Below, piece after piece: positions 23,531-37,516 of a stretch of DNA of 64,000 nt; position 1 is the first letter of the stretch; every line of letters starts with the position of its first letter. The position numbers and the translations under genes were made by a program. The stretch is from Acanthococcus lagerstroemiae. Lineage: Eukaryota > Arthropoda > Insecta > Hemiptera > Eriococcidae. The stretch covers positions 71,210,344 to 71,274,343 of the forward strand of contig CM063108.1 of assembly GCA_031841125.1 (NCBI GenBank), written 5' to 3'. The notes beneath the pieces are model-generated. The model saw only the letters and a list, made by a program, of their open reading frames with translations. It was not told the origin of the DNA and did not search any database.

Positions 23531-24184
23531 GCCATGCACCCTAAAATTAAAGAACTAAAATTTTCCATTTCACAAGTATGTTGCTAGCACTGATTAGAGT
23601 TGCTTGATTTCAAGTCGCTAAATCAATTCAGTGTCAAAAAAGGCACTAATTCTTGATTTTGGGTATAGCAAATTTCTCCTGCGTTTCTCTAACACGCTAA
23701 TTCTAATCCTTAGCCTCTAAATTGACTTAGACAGTTGTGAAAACAACCTTAAGGTTCTTCCTGGCAAGTGTTTAATAAAATTGCGTTTCATGTATCTGTT
23801 CAATGTAGAATATTGTTGAAGCTTGTAAACTTCAGGAATTCTGGAATCTCGACTGACCCATCATAGAAAGCGTAAAAAGCAGTTTCTAACGTCTTAGTAC
23901 TCGGTCCCATGTTTGAAGTGTAATTTCCGTGACGATTCATATCACAGTACTGGAACGAATCGTTGAAGAAAAGTTTCTCCAGCATTGTACGGAAAATTGA
24001 ACTCCGATTCCAAATTCGTTAAACATGTCCCTCTTGTTTCCCGTTAGCGAACTAAGGTTATACGATCAGCGTTACCAGCTCACAACTTCAGAGTTGCCTG
24101 GGATTATATTACAAAAAATGCCGGAGACAGCAGGAAATTTTTGGAACTCGAGTTCGAGTCGAATCTACTACTGGAACTGACTCA

Positions 24185-24351
24185 CAGGGACGTACCGAAG
24201 AGGTTTTTGCTTTGGGGGGGGGGGGGGTGCGACTTATTGAATTTTTCCTACTCTACCGAAATTTTCCAACTTGGGCTGACTGAAATGGTGAATTTTCCCA
24301 ACTACTATTTCCTACGGGGAGGTCCCCCTCCCCTCTATCGGTGCGTCTCTG
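24185..24351. mobile_element. hAT-like MITE with poly-G core
   Basis: The left end CAGGGACGTACCGAAGAGG and the right end on the minus strand CAGAGACGCACCGATAGAGG form an inverted repeat. Flanking 8-mers CTGACTCA (24177-24184) and CTGACACA (24352-24359) differ at one base, the hAT duplication length. At 167 bp it has no coding capacity. It contains a 14-base G run at 24214-24227. Confidence 0.78.
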
Positions 24352-24580
24352 CTGACACACCAACTTACAACTAAAAACATTACTTCATTAGGCTTTCTGA
24401 GCTATTTCTCGTTTTACCAACAAAAACAGACAGCAGACTTGCAGCCAACTGATGAATGAAAGAATGATAGTTCGTAGCTCTCAGTATGCAGCAAAATTGC
24501 CAACATTCAAAACTGTGAAATGTAAAAAATAAGTGTAGACAAAATTGTAAGATATAGAAAATGCTTGACATTGATCTAAA

Positions 24581-24697
24581 ATACCTGAGTGCCGAGAAAA
24601 TGCCGGAAAAATCTAGAAAATACCTGAGTGCCGAGAAAATGCCGGAAAAATCTAGAAAATACGTGAGTGCCGAAAAAATGCCGGAAGAATCTAGATT
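24581..24697 (+). repeat. 39-bp tandem repeat, three units
   Basis: Units lie at 24581-24619, 24620-24658 and 24659-24697. The first two are identical and the third differs at a few positions. The unit is a multiple of three and leaves a 75-codon open frame (24561-24788) with the 13-residue repeat KYLSAEKMPEKSR; the opposite strand is also open. I treat it as a minisatellite, not a gene. Confidence 0.85.
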
Positions 24698-25684
24698 GCC
24701 TAAGATCTCAGGCAATTGCTGGAGGGTTGGTAACACTGTATACGACCTCAACTTCGAGCTTATGCTTCCTGAGACGAGAGATGCCTAAAATGTTCAAAAT
24801 TTTACCAGGGCTATTTGAGACCACTCTTTATCGACTTCCGATCTCCAAATCGATAGAAGAATTTGAAAATCTCTTCTTGAATTTAACGTCGTTACGTGGT
24901 ATTGCGTAAAAGATTGCTATTTTTGATTTACACCAGTGACTGAAAACAGATGATTACATTGCCTAAAACTTAGTTGTTTTTTCTTAACGCCCTTGGACTT
25001 TCCTTTTCTCAAGTGATTTTTGTTGTATGTATATCATGGGCGCGCACACTTTATGCGCGCAATAAGAATACGAGGGGGCAATTATAGTGCATTTTGCGCA
25101 TATGTATCCAGGCAGTATTCAGACCAGAGATAATACCGAGTATGCAATTTGCGCTCATTGTCATTCTGACTTTAACAGGCTTAGGACTACCTTCGGCGTG
25201 ATTAAAAGTATGCGATTTACGAGTACTACATCTCTATACTGTCTGTGTCGCATGCATCATGTATCCAACGACTTGAACGTAATGTTCCGGAGATATAGTG
25301 CCGTTACTCGTAGATGTAACCGAACAAGCTTGAGCGAATTGCTCAATTTTCCTGTTATGTCATACCGCATCTTTCCTATACTGTCATCGGCGAGTCCCAT
25401 CCTGTAGTTTTCCCCTCATCAAAGTTACTCGCTTATTCTTCCATTATGTCATACTTTCCTATTCCTACTGTCGCAGCTTTCTATCTCAATTTTGTATGTA
25501 TTACGACAACGTGTGCGCAAACTGTACGAACTGGAAAGAATCACCGGTGTGCAAAGTAATTATAATATTTTGCGCTAAGTACGTGTTAATATGCAAAATG
25601 CGTGCAAAGTGACTGCACCGATGTATCGTATGTATGTTTTCACGAATTATTTTCTATTTTATGTTTTTTTTTTGTTGTTTCCAG
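24698..25684 (+). other. Syx1A intron, before the linker exon
   Basis: No element or exon was recognised apart from the T-rich acceptor tract directly before 25685. Confidence 0.5.
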
Positions 25685-25758
25685 CCGGTAGAACCACAAC
25701 GAACGAAGAACTCGAAGAAATGTTAGAACAAGGAAATCCAGCCGTATTTACGCAAGGG
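25685..25758 (+). CDS. Syx1A: Syntaxin 1A exon: linker
   Basis: Short internal exon of 74 nt. The acceptor is TTTTTTTTGTTGTTTCCAG, and the phase-1 start completes a Thr codon with the A left by exon 5602-5784. It encodes (T)GRTTTNEELEEMLEQGNPAV then FTQG, and ends in phase 0 before GTAAAT. This is the acidic linker between the Habc domain and the SNARE helix, the part that helps set the closed, Unc18-bound state. The sequence fits insect and vertebrate syntaxin 1 at the same place (TGRTT..ELE.MLE.GNPA). The donor is weaker than the others. The intron before it is 19.9 kb and holds the Helitron and the Tc1 copy. Confidence 0.96.
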
Positions 25759-26577
25759 GTAAATATCTTATTGGTGTTTCTTGTCGAGACGTTGGGTGTC
25801 TGTTGAGAGCCGGCGATAGAATTTTACGACGGGATAGAAGAATCGTCGCATCTTGGCTGAGTTTCGTTGCAGTGGCGGAGCGCAGGAGATTGAATGCGGT
25901 TGTACTTGCTTGCGCGCAGAATGTTAAGGTGTGAATGGTGAAGTTTTTTTTTTTTTTTTTGTGAATGGAATGAGCTTTCCAGTGTGCAGGGACAGTTGAA
26001 ACCATTTAGGTCTTCAAGCTCTTAAAAAAGGAAAGAATCGTAATTTTGTAATTTTTTCCATTATAATCAAATTGTGCATTTTTGTTTGAGGGGTAAGTCC
26101 TTGATATATTTCTAAGGGCGTATTTTGCTCAAATACGAACCCTTTTCCGCATTTACTTGGAAGCTACCCTATGTCAACTAAATGGGCTACAGAGTTTGTG
26201 AAAAACTAAAACTTTGAATTTAATAAATAGTTGGGCTATTATTGCGAAAAACTATTCGATGTGTATTATGATAAATGAAAAAGTGTATGCAAAAGACACA
26301 AACACAAAAGACCGTGTCAGTATGTAATGTCGAAGTGAAATACGATGAACAAAAATCAAACGCCACTTCCCCAGTCAAGTAACAGGGTTTAGAATTGAAA
26401 TTTTCTAATGGCGTCGTTCATTTAGCAATCCCAAAAGAATGCTACTGAAGACACGTACAAAGTGTTCCCCAATATTTTTTTGATCGCGAAGTGAGATCTT
26501 TATGGGACGAAAATGAATTTAAGTGAAAGAGCCTTGTTATTTATTAGGTTAAAATATTTTCTTTCCGTCGAGAGGTT

Positions 26578-27990
26578 GCTCGAACGTATCACCAACTTTG
26601 GAATCTTAAATAGAAAGGTAACGAACCAAGGGGTTTCTTGGATTTGAACCCAACAGTCTCCTCAATTTTTAGACTCAAAATGGAAAAAAATCATTTTGGC
26701 TTGAAAATTTGAACAAAGTATCTGAATAGGGATTTTTGAATCGCTTATTCCGAATGAATCAAATATATGATCCGACCCTGATCTGGACCACAAAACCACT
26801 TTCTCCATGAAATGAGCAAGATTGACATAGATTGAAAAATTGACCAGCATCGCAAATGTGGGACACTACAATTCAAATTTCATTGGGAAGAGGAGAGGAA
26901 TCGATTTGATTTCTTACCGGCAAGTTAGAAAAACTGTAAACGAGATGTCGACTTGTTGACTTCACTTGTACGAGGTGTTTTCCGAAATTTTCTCTCCATT
27001 GTTTCTTTTTTTTTTATCGCGAAATCGGGTCTTCGCAGGACAAAAATGAATCATTAAGAAAAACAACGCGAAACGCGTAGATCACAAAATCAAGAACCAA
27101 AGATGACAATCACGGAAAATTCACAAATGTTACAAAAAATTACTAATTTACTTGAGGAAACAAAACAAAACAAAACAAAAATGAAATTAAGTTCAATAAG
27201 ACAAAATTATGACCAGTTATTCGCGTTCCAAGATATTATTTAACTCGCTACACCGTTGACTAGCTCAATAATTCGTAGTGTATTTACGGGGAATTGAGTA
27301 TGCAATTTCGTATACACATGACAACGTACGTTTTTCTGGAGTCGGATCGACGTGGGGTAAACGAGTAAATTCGAGTTAAAGAATACAGTTTCTTTTTAGG
27401 CGAAAAATTCTTTCTTCTCAGAAATGGGGACTCAAACGTACCATCTACCTTGGAATTATAAATGGAAAGGTTCCGAATAAAATATCAAAATAGGGGTTCT
27501 TCCTTTGGTCGCTGATTTCGAATGTTGCATTAGACTCTTTTGCTCCGACCCTGATTTGGGCTCACACATCCAAATTTTGAACCCAAAAAGGGGTCATTTG
27601 TTTGAATAATTGAAGCAAAACCGATTTCCTTCGCGGGAGTGGGGACATCGCTTAATCGCTTATTTTGAATAGCGCATCAAATTTCTTGTCCTGCTTCGAT
27701 TTAGACCACAAATTCAATATAGGAAAAAATAATTTTATTTTAAAGTTTGAACAAACTCACGTTTAAAAAATGTGTTCAAGTCGATCAAGGGGAAGAGTGT
27801 AACTAGCTGTGTCACACTGAGACCCGAAGAAGAAAAAATAAATGAATAAAAAAATTAGTAGTGAAAAAGTCACGTTTTATAATCTGAAAAGTTAAATTTA
27901 ATCCTAGAAATTCATTTTGAATTGTCTCTCTTTTGAAAAGAGAAACGAAGCTCGAGCGTATCACCAGCTTCGGAATTTCAAAGAGAACGA
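26578..27990 (+). repeat. Diverged repeat family, three copies
   Basis: A core reading CGAACGTATCACCAACTTTG followed by GAAT.TTAAATAGAAAGGT recurs at about 26578-26626, 27430-27478 and 27949-27990. Surrounding words are also shared (CTGATTTGG..CACA, CCAAATTTTGAACCC). Spacings are about 850 and 520 bp, so it is an old, decayed tandem or dispersed family. Confidence 0.6.
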
Positions 27991-28847
27991 TGTGCATTTA
28001 TGCTCGTTGTATTCAAAGCGAAATTCTAATCTGCAAAAAAAGAATATTAGTCTTCTGACTCTCACGCAGTTGATGAACAAATTAGGAACATGCTACTCGA
28101 AAAAATAAATTAAATTAGCGCATTTTATTTCTTGATTTCGGAAACTGTATCAGATTTTACATTCACATTTGTTTGAGGATCCTCAGTTACAAATTTGGAA
28201 TGCCTTGGAATTACGATATTTTCCAGTGCAGAATCAGTGTCATCGCCGATGAAACGAAATGTCAGTGGATAACTTGCCATTTTCGGAGTTTTCTCGGGGG
28301 GGGGGGGGGTATTTTTCTTAGAGGGTCCATATTTTGGAGTGATCAGCATTTCTTTAATCAATAAGTTATCGCTGAAACTGATTTGATTACATTTTGAAGA
28401 ATAAGATCTTACGTAGAATTTAAAACTGGGTTTAGTAAAAGTTTGGCGCTGAAAAGAAAAAAAAAAAAGCTAAAAATGTGAAATTAACTCAGAATTATTT
28501 CGAAGGCTCTCACTTATCGACGCGTAGCTTAACACGTTTGTGGGCTTTTCTACTTCTCGCATTGTGTTTCTCAAACAGATAATGGCGGATAAATGGAATA
28601 AAATTCGAGATGGGAATTGATTTATACATTTGCGAGGTCAGTTTTTCTATTTAGCACCCCATTGTGTCACCAAAGGCGGTTGAGACTTTCTTTTAGGATA
28701 GAATTTATTGAATTCCTAATAATGGGGTATTTAAAAATGTAGAGACCATAGCGTAACTATGCAACAAGGGTTTCTTTAATAAATGATTTAAAAATAAAAA
28801 TAAATTTAAAAAAAGGTAATTTTTTCCAATTAAGGAAATCGCTAGTC

Positions 28848-28873
28848 ATTATTATTATTATTATTATTATTAT
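28848..28873 (+). repeat. (ATT)n microsatellite
   Basis: About nine ATT units followed by a T run. A similar ATT tract lies at about 30470-30500. Confidence 0.9.
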
Positions 28874-29957
28874 TTTTTTTTTTTGATTTTTTAAAAAATC
28901 AGCTTTGTCTAGCTGGCTTTACTTTTGGGTCCACTGTATTGCAATGAAGGCCGGTAAATTCATTTTTAGTACGGTTGTACAATTGTCTTCAAGCTTTCCA
29001 AAGTAGTGCTGCGTATGTAGCGATACCTACCCGTTTAGAATTCGGACGTTGGTGTACATTGTGCCCCTTCTTTATCCAGAAAGAAACGTACTTTATCTAA
29101 CACCTGAAACACCCTACATAATGGTGCTTCTTATTCGTGACTACCGGCTGCCGACATATTCTTGTATAGGAAAGGACGAGCATTTTCCAACTTCATCATA
29201 GGAGATTAAAAACGAAAAGGATTCTCCTTTAAGAACGTCATATTCTGAGTACATTGGTAAAACATCATGCATGTACGTGATGTATATCACCGTTCTAGTT
29301 TTGTATTTTACAGTCTGCACAGTATAACGCATTCGTATTAATCAATTCGATTGAAAGGGTTATGTATTATCATACTCGTATTTTGTGTCGAAATTGAAAT
29401 GACAATCTGAACATGAATTTTTTTTTTTGTCGTAAACATTTATATGTACGAACGTAATCCCTCAAACTTACGGTAATGTTTCTTCAATTATAATACCTTG
29501 GCAAGTGAGCATCCTTATAACTGCAGATTATATGGCGGCTCATCGCCCTTTTTCTACATGTCATATTGACTGAGATTAGGCGCTCTGCGATCACCGAGCT
29601 CCAAACCCTACAATTTCACGAATATAGTTGTTACAAGTGCGATAAGCTTACAGTATTTTTGGGAGTTCTCGCATTTCTCTTCCTTATCTTGGAAAGTTTC
29701 ATCTCCTATCCCTTTGAGACTTTGAATATACCGTCGACCTTATGTAATCCTCCTAATGGCTTAACTGACTGCATCGGTCTTACGAAAAAGATTGTAACCG
29801 CTATTTAGGATCAGTGCCGTAGATATTTTGGATAACTCCCTCCCCCTAGAATGCTTGAAGTTATTCAATAAATTAAGAAGGGGAAAAATGTATATTTTGG
29901 CAATCCGCAAAAGGAGAGAATGGAAAAATTTGTAGTTTTCTTTCACTTATTTTCCTT

Positions 29958-29998
29958 CACACACACACCTGTTTTCTCTCTCTCTCTCTCTCTCTCTC
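29958..29998 (+). repeat. (CA)n and (TC)n microsatellites
   Basis: A short CA run (29958-29968) is followed by about twelve TC units (29974-29998). Confidence 0.9.
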
Positions 29999-31977
29999 CC
30001 AAAAATTGGTCTTGAGCATCTTCACTGTTCAAGAGTATTGAAAGCTCACCTTTTAGTTGAATAGAAAAGAAATCTTACGAGTTCCATGAAAAAATTACAA
30101 ATGTTTGTACGGGTCTCGGAAAAGGAATTAATATACATACATATATTCGAAAAAGAAATATAAATACCTACATGGTTCCTTTTTTTGTGGGGGGGGGGGA
30201 GAGGGGAGGGTGATGGGCGTCTAGATAACGATACCAAAAATCCTGTGCTCTTCATGTGTCTGCTTTTAAAAGGTTTATCAAGGGAAAGTGTCTACGTATT
30301 TCCAAGTTGTTGAAAAAAATGCTGCGAAATTGATCTCCAAAATACGGCTAATGGCTTGTACATTCGAAACCTGATTTGCGCTCTGTTTTTCAAGTGAATC
30401 CGCCGATGGTTATTGTATAATATTGTGAGCACAGTGATGCTAACTGGAATATTCTCACATTTAAATTTATTATTATCATTATTATTATTATTATTATTTT
30501 TTTAAAGAAAGCACATTGAGTATTGATGTGCATATTATGTTACGGGTCAATCACCGGGTTTTCTAGACATTTGCCTACAAATTTGGTGAATGTTGAAAAA
30601 ATTCTACAAATGCGGTGAATATTAACATTCACCGTCTGCAGTCGGGAAATGATAACACGTGATTAACTGGCCCTCTTTAATAAAATTTATTCAATTTCAA
30701 AAGACCCAAGCTTTCCACGAAAGTCTGTACTTAACGGTTAGCCATAAGAAAGTATCACTCGACTGTGACGTAAGTACTTTTTTTCATTTTTGGATATTGG
30801 AAGATCACCATACGGAGCCTTACTGGATTGTCCCGCAAGGTGTGGGTCGGGCTCCCTTAATATACCGTGTGGAGTAAAAAATACGCATGCCGTAGAGGAT
30901 TTAGAACGCGCTCTGACCGGAGATAATGCCATTCCAATCCAACTAGTGATGCCAACATTCAGAATACCTTGACCGCTGACAGAGTGCATTTAGTAGCACG
31001 TATAAACTCTTCTTCTCCCCGCCTCTCATGAGTGAAAAGTGGAATGTGTCCTCTAATAACTTATTTCTTCAAATTGCTGTAGTTGAAGCGAGATAAGTTG
31101 AGACCAAGATGCGTGTTCCTTGCTCATCCTGTTCACATTCCGAGAATGTATACTGGCTGATCTTCATATTGTACGTCTTTTCTCAATTCCCTTTTACGTA
31201 CAATATGTAAAATTATGCTCAACATTCAACATTTTCCAAACTCAATTTGTTACTGTCGGCAGCCTTCGGATATTATCGGTATTTATCCCCTAATAATCTT
31301 CTCAGTTATTGTTGCCGCAACTTACATACGTTTCTGGTGATTGTTGACAACTGCCGGCGACTGTCGACAGTAACCGATTGTCATCGTTTACCATGACACA
31401 TACATCAACTGGTGGGCTGTATAGTATACTCGTAGCTCACCGTCACGCTAGCCTTATCCGGAAACTAAATATGTATCCTATATCAGTACCTATCTCGCTA
31501 TTTTCGATTTTTCTTTTTCAAAAATAACTTCTGAAGTACTTATTTCGCAGCTTCGTTAAGTTGAACTTACGAAAGCGACGAGTCAAATTTGAATACTCCA
31601 TGGACTTGCTCTCTTTTTTCGCTCTCCTCTACCAACTTCATCGATCGGGAATAATGGAGAAAAAATTCTCTGTCCAGCGTAGAATTTGAAATAGTCTCGT
31701 ATTCCCACGCTGCACGGTAGTTCTTAATTATACGAAAAATACTCTCGCTTCAGTTTGGAAAGAAAGGAAGAAAAAGAGAGTATGAGAAAGAGAGAGAAAA
31801 ATGAGAGAAAAAAAGATACCGTGCTACGGGTTAAATTTTGTTAATTTATCTCGACTCCCCTCGCTAAATAAATGATCGAGCGAGGAAGATTCGTACTTTA
31901 GAAACGGTGGCGACCATGGTGGTGGTGATGGCGATAACGCGTGTTAATGCGGAACTATTTTTGATATTTTTTTTTAG

Positions 31978-32115
31978 ATTATAATGGAAACGCAGCAAGC
32001 GAGGCAAACGCTAGCAGACATTGAAGCCAGACACGCAGACATTATAAAATTGGAGAATTCGATAAAAGAACTGCACGATATGTTCATGGATATGGCGATG
32101 TTAGTCGAAAATCAG
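31978..32115 (+). CDS. Syx1A: Syntaxin 1A exon: SNARE motif, N-terminal half
   Basis: Internal exon of 138 nt, phase 0 on both sides, after a T-rich acceptor ending TTTTTAG and before GTATAA. It encodes [20 protein letters not shown], then [20 protein letters not shown], then MLVENQ. This is the N-terminal half of the Q-SNARE helix (layers -7 to 0) that zippers with SNAP-25 and synaptobrevin in the fusion complex. The last codon, CAG at 32113-32115, is the zero-layer glutamine (Gln226 in rat syntaxin 1A). The exon border therefore falls exactly at the ionic layer, and everything C-terminal to it can be swapped by splicing. The sequence is highly conserved. Confidence 0.97.
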
Positions 32116-35100
32116 GTATAAATGTTGATTCGATTGTGAAAATTTGCCGGCGAGGAATGGCGGTTGGAACGACGAAGTACGTGGAGAACCTTTGAACGGA
32201 GAGTGGGGAAGGAGCTATGACTCAGATAAAATTTCTGTTCTGACTGTCGAGAATTGGTCTGCGGGGAATCACTTGTAGTAAAATAGAATATTCGAGCTTG
32301 ATGTGTATATTTTTCTAAAAATTGATTCATATCTCGGTGTGAACCGTTTCGTGTTTATCTCGGAAAGAGGAACAAAGGGACATTTTATTACATATAAACT
32401 GTTGTTTAAAATTCGAGATCGAATACAAGTATATAATGATAGGTATTTATCAGGTGTACGTCCGATAATCTTAACAGTTGGAATGTCAGTTTGAAGTGTA
32501 CGTGGCGTATTTTACTTACCACGAACTGATGTGAAAATTCCTTTAATATTGCTAAATCGCGACGAGAAAAACCGTATGTGAAATTAGGTGTTTTCCAAAC
32601 ATTTTTCGCTTTTGAATCTCAACTTTTGAGCGTCTTGTTAACCTACAACAGGTAATATTGTCATCGTCCCGCGACTACCGTTAACCGTCTCGCTATGAAA
32701 AATGGTTACGTATTTAAAACAATCATCCCTTTTGAAATTTTCTGTACGATTAATTCTAATTCTGCAATGTCTATTAAGGCATTCGAAATAACAAACAGTT
32801 CATTCGTTTTAAAATTTCCATTTTAAAATAGTGTACTAATTTTTTGACATCCTTAATATATTTAGCATTTTATGCAAATCCTGTTTTCTTTTAAATTTTT
32901 TTAGACCCAAAATGAATTTTCTCACGGCCAGTAACTGTCCGAATAAAACGGAACATAGTTCGTCGAATATATTGAAAAAGAGCAGTGTTTTGTTGTTGTT
33001 TTTTTCCTAACATTATGGGATCTTAACTTTGGCCTAGTTTCAGGAAAAAAAAACTGGAGAAAAATAAATGGATTAATAAATATTATCTGCTTATCGTTCT
33101 GTGTAACTGTGAAGCACAATCATTAGGCCATGAAGTTGAGTATTTAAAAATATTTCGCCTTTTTAAAGTATTTCATTTAATGTAGGGTTTCTTTAATTTT
33201 TCCTGCTGAATCACTCGCTGTATACTGACGTAAGGTCGAAGAAGATGTTTTCCACAGGGTTGGTACGACCGCGTGCAAAAAGAATATTTTTTGTAAATAA
33301 AATGAAATCGGCATTGCATAGGATCGTATATTTCATTTGTTACTTAAATTACCACAATGAAGAATGTTACAGCTAACAACTATTTCATATTGTGTGTAAC
33401 TTATGCGAGTATGGCGATTGTTTTATTTGTATGACTGTTCTTGTAGTTTTACTCAACTAACATGTATATGTGATTTGAGCAAGGTGTAACCAAATTGAAT
33501 ATTTTAACTCATTTTCTGTTGTTCTGAGTTTACTTACACCAAATGATTGCTTCTGTTTTCGATTTAACCGAGTTGCAAGGTTTAATTAAAAGTTGAGTGT
33601 TTCTCGAAGTTGATTGCATATTTTGATCAAGAACCTATTAAACTGTAATGAGAAACGATATTCCATTAACAGCCCTCAGAATTCGTCTAGTAAAACGAAG
33701 TTTGTGTGCCTGATTCACACAGACACAGGGAATGATATGATTCCCAATTGAGAGACAACTAAATTATATCGACGTAACCAACATAGCAAAACGTTTCAAA
33801 AATTGGGCCTACATTTAGACTGATAGGAGATCCCTTTTTTCAAACGTTGTTCGAAGTTGATCAGATACCAATTCTTCTGCGAAGGTGTCGATATATTGTA
33901 AAGTGTGCGGAGGCGGGGAAGGAAGGAGATGAGTTAAAGAAAGTTATCAAAACGAATATTCTTATGTGAATACATTTTCCTGTTAATCAAAAGGAAGAAG
34001 TTGTGCTAATGGTAATTATAGTACGAGTATTGAAGACGACTTCAGTCAGTTACCATTCATTAATGTAAGTTCAACGGCTCTCGAACAAGTTCTCTCATCA
34101 AACGTGTTCTTCGTACTTCGTACTCCACTGTCATTAATCGTAAAAAACTACGAGTAATTATTTCTTCTTGTATTGATAATTGCGTGTATTTGTCGTTATC
34201 AGGGTTGGAAACTGTTCTGGAGGACAACTCCTGCAATTCCTCTCCCCCTTTCCCTGCTAATCCAAAATTCCCAGACCTTCCATCGTTTAGCTCATTTATT
34301 GAATAACAATACCTCATCCCACAATCTTCACCAAATTCGCAGTTGTTAGGTTTATTATTTCAAAAATAATCGTTGGAGACTTTTTTTGCTTCTTTGTACA
34401 AACACAGTCTAGGGTGTACATTTAACTGCAGAAATGAACATTTTTGATGACCTATCATCAAAATTAGCTTGGAGTGTATGCCCTTGCGTTCATTTTTTTT
34501 TTGTTCGCTCCACTAAGTCCGAAAACTAAAACCACTTCAGAGTTTCCAACCCATTTATGACAAATTAAAATCTAATACGTTTAATTTTAAACTTTAGTTA
34601 TTATGTTTTGCAATTACCGCAGTTTTGTTTCAGTTCTGTTTTCTTTTATAGCTAAATGCCATTTTAATTTGTAGCGCCAACGTGTTATTATTTGCTCACT
34701 TAATATTTGTCTGTAAGTTTTCGTTACATCATTTTTTTCTTCATCTTTCTTCGTTATTGCTTCTTTCACGTTGACTTTTTATTTTCGGTTAAATTAATTG
34801 GTAACTTGTAAAATTCTGCTTCGTTTATAGTTATATACTGCACGTAACTCTTACTTGTGCCCACTGCATCGCGTTTATTTCTGCTTTAATTGCAGCGCGT
34901 AAAACATATTATGCTGGAGTTTTACTTCGCCGTGTGGCTTGGCATATTACTTTTATTTTTTACTTTTTCATTTTAATGGAATAGCGAGCATGAAGTTGCC
35001 TTCCCTTTTTCATTCGTTTCGAAGTTACATTTAGGTTATTGAAGTTTTCCGATCTCTAGCGCCATTGAAAACTGAAATAACGAGAGGGAATTTTTGCACG

Positions 35101-36063
35101 AACGTAGCGCAGATTAACCCATGTAGAAAATTTGAGTGCACGAGCTGAGGAAATGATCGAGCTGATACTCAAGTCTGATCTATTGGCGGCTCCGCGAAAA
35201 ACGCTTCTCTGCGGACTTTTGCGATATAGTTCATTTTATTATGAGAATTTGAATCTGAAAAACCGATCTTTTCAGTCCATCTATCTTGCCTTCCAGATTT
35301 AACGTTATACTCTCGATAAAAAGTTTATTCATTAGACCGACGGTACTTGTTTTTCCCTCATTCGAAACTGTTGCTTAATACCGACGGGTTTTGATTCATC
35401 GCATGCGCTATCTCAGCCTGAATCTGATGATTTTTCATCTGCCACATCGTTTTCTACAGATTAAGTGCACGTTAGTTACTTGTTACAAGAACGAGAACGA
35501 TCACGAGTCATTTTTCTGAGGGAAGAGGGTTGTTGAAAAAATTATTCGATTCGTATTCGGACATTGTGGCGTTGAAAAGCAAAGTCCAGCAACTAACTGA
35601 GTCACAATCATTGTACAGAAATTTTTTTGGGTAAAAAGTTTTTTTTGTTTTTTTTTAATGTCTGCTTCAAACATCTCATATATAAAAGAATCCTCTCTCC
35701 CGACTGTAAAAAGAGCCTAATCAGATAGAGAAACAGACAGACTGTAGAGGAAACCGACAAAAAACAGCCTCCCCTCTCAGAAATGAAGTCGAAAGTTTGG
35801 AACCAAGAACCAAGATTCGGGATCTAGAAGCCAAGATCACGTCGACTACCAGAAGGCTACCAGAAAAGATTACGCTCAAGTTCCTGTGCCACATAGACAC
35901 GAAGCTTTCCCTTTTCCCTCCCCGTCGTGAATGGAAAAAATTCCGGCACCAAACATAAATAATGAACAGGTAGAGCTAGAAAGAAATGCAGATTCCGTAA
36001 TGATCTAATGCGCCGCTTTTCTATATTATGCTCGACAGATCCGAAGTCCTCTCTCTACTGCCG

Positions 36064-36065
<2 letters not shown>

Positions 36066-36094
<29 letters not shown>
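36066..36094 (+). repeat. 29-base A run
   Basis: Uninterrupted A tract in a purine-rich stretch. It may be the 3' tail of an old retroposed sequence. Confidence 0.9.
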
Positions 36095-37516
36095 CGGACT
36101 GGCGTATACTAAAAGACTGATAGACTGGCAGCCGGACAAAAAAAATCAGGGAGATCATTCCACTCCTCGATAGGTAGAAAGAAATTGAGCTACGCGCCAA
36201 GATTCAGAATTCGGAAGCTAATATTTCTTTAGCTCTCTTTATCCCCGTACTCAGTGTATATTTTGGTCTTGAATACTATACAAACTCAGAACTCCCTTCT
36301 GTCCTCATGGAAAGTAACTCTAGACTTGAAACAAGACGGACAGAGAAATCAGCAAATCAGTTAGTCAGTTCGAAAAGACAGATATACAGAAGTAACAAAA
36401 ATGACGGCATGCGACATCGAGTAAGGTGCCGGCATGAAACGAGCCGCAATCAACTAGAAGGTTGTGCCATGAAATGGCGAGGGCGAAGTTATCTTTCTAG
36501 ACGAACAAAGTGTAGCCTTATGAAATGAGCACGATGTATTTTCATTTTTCTTGTTTGATCCGAACTATGTCCGACCATCGATAGCAAGTGCTGGAATAAA
36601 TTGACTTAGAAATTTTGATATACTGTTTACTAAAATTAAACGACAGTCGAGTTCGTAGTTGGCCTAATCAGACTATTCGGGAAGAATGGCGGGGGGAGGG
36701 CAAAATGATTGTTCGAGGGGAAATGACGTTGCCCGGTCTTCTGCTCGTCTGTAATTAACTTAGTCAATTGAAATTTTGATAATGAACTTTCACAACTCTA
36801 ATTTGGTTTGAGTTCAGAAATGAGCCGAATCGGCCAATTTGATCGAAAGCCGGGAGTACTCAGAATGTGTGATTCTATTTTCAATAAAAATTCTATTTCG
36901 CGAACAGTAAATTCTATTAAACTTGCGACAAATACGTAGTATTATCTCTCTAAAATGTTCAAATTTTCTAATATAACTTTTGTTTTCATTCTTTTTTGTA
37001 GAATCAACAGTTGATTAGATTTTTGACATTTATGGTATTGGAAAATTCACTGATAATTATTCGATGAAATTACAGTATAAGCGATAATATTGTGCGCAAA
37101 TGTTGTTTTTTTTTTGCAGCAGAAGCTGTTAAACTGATACAATCTTAACTGTGAAGTTAAATAAGCATCTCTGTTAACGTAAAGTTTCATAATTATTACA
37201 GGAGGTGCTTAGTAGCAAGTCTACATCGGGTGTGGTGCATGCAACCCATTTGTTACATGTCCAAAGCATAATCTAAATTACACTTTATTATTACAAGACT
37301 AAGCTCACAACAAGAACGTCTTCAACGGGACAAATAACCAGCTGCGACGCTTAATACAGGAAGTCAAACGCGTTCTAATATTTAGATTTTGCAATCTGCA
37401 GTGTCCATTCTTCATCAGTTTGACTCGCATTGGGGAGGGGGTGCAACCAAGCAAATTTTAATTGCTTATGGCTTACCAAATACGCTGGTACGTAGTTGGC
37501 TCTATTATACAGAAGG

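Larger units (their letters stand above)
25759..31977 (+). other. Syx1A intron with diverged repeats and microsatellites
   Basis: Contains the repeat family described at 26578-27990, a poly-G tract at 28296-28309 and another at 30189-30199. A mixed-composition stretch at about 30770-31000 (open on both strands) has no recognisable product. The last part before 31978 is T-rich with a good acceptor. No further exon recognised. Confidence 0.5.

Noticed and set aside
24561..24788. 75-codon frame over the 39-bp repeat
   Set aside because: Openness follows from the repeat unit being divisible by three, and the opposite strand is open too.
34060..34317. 85-codon minus-strand frame
   Set aside because: No acceptor or donor fits and no family signal was seen.
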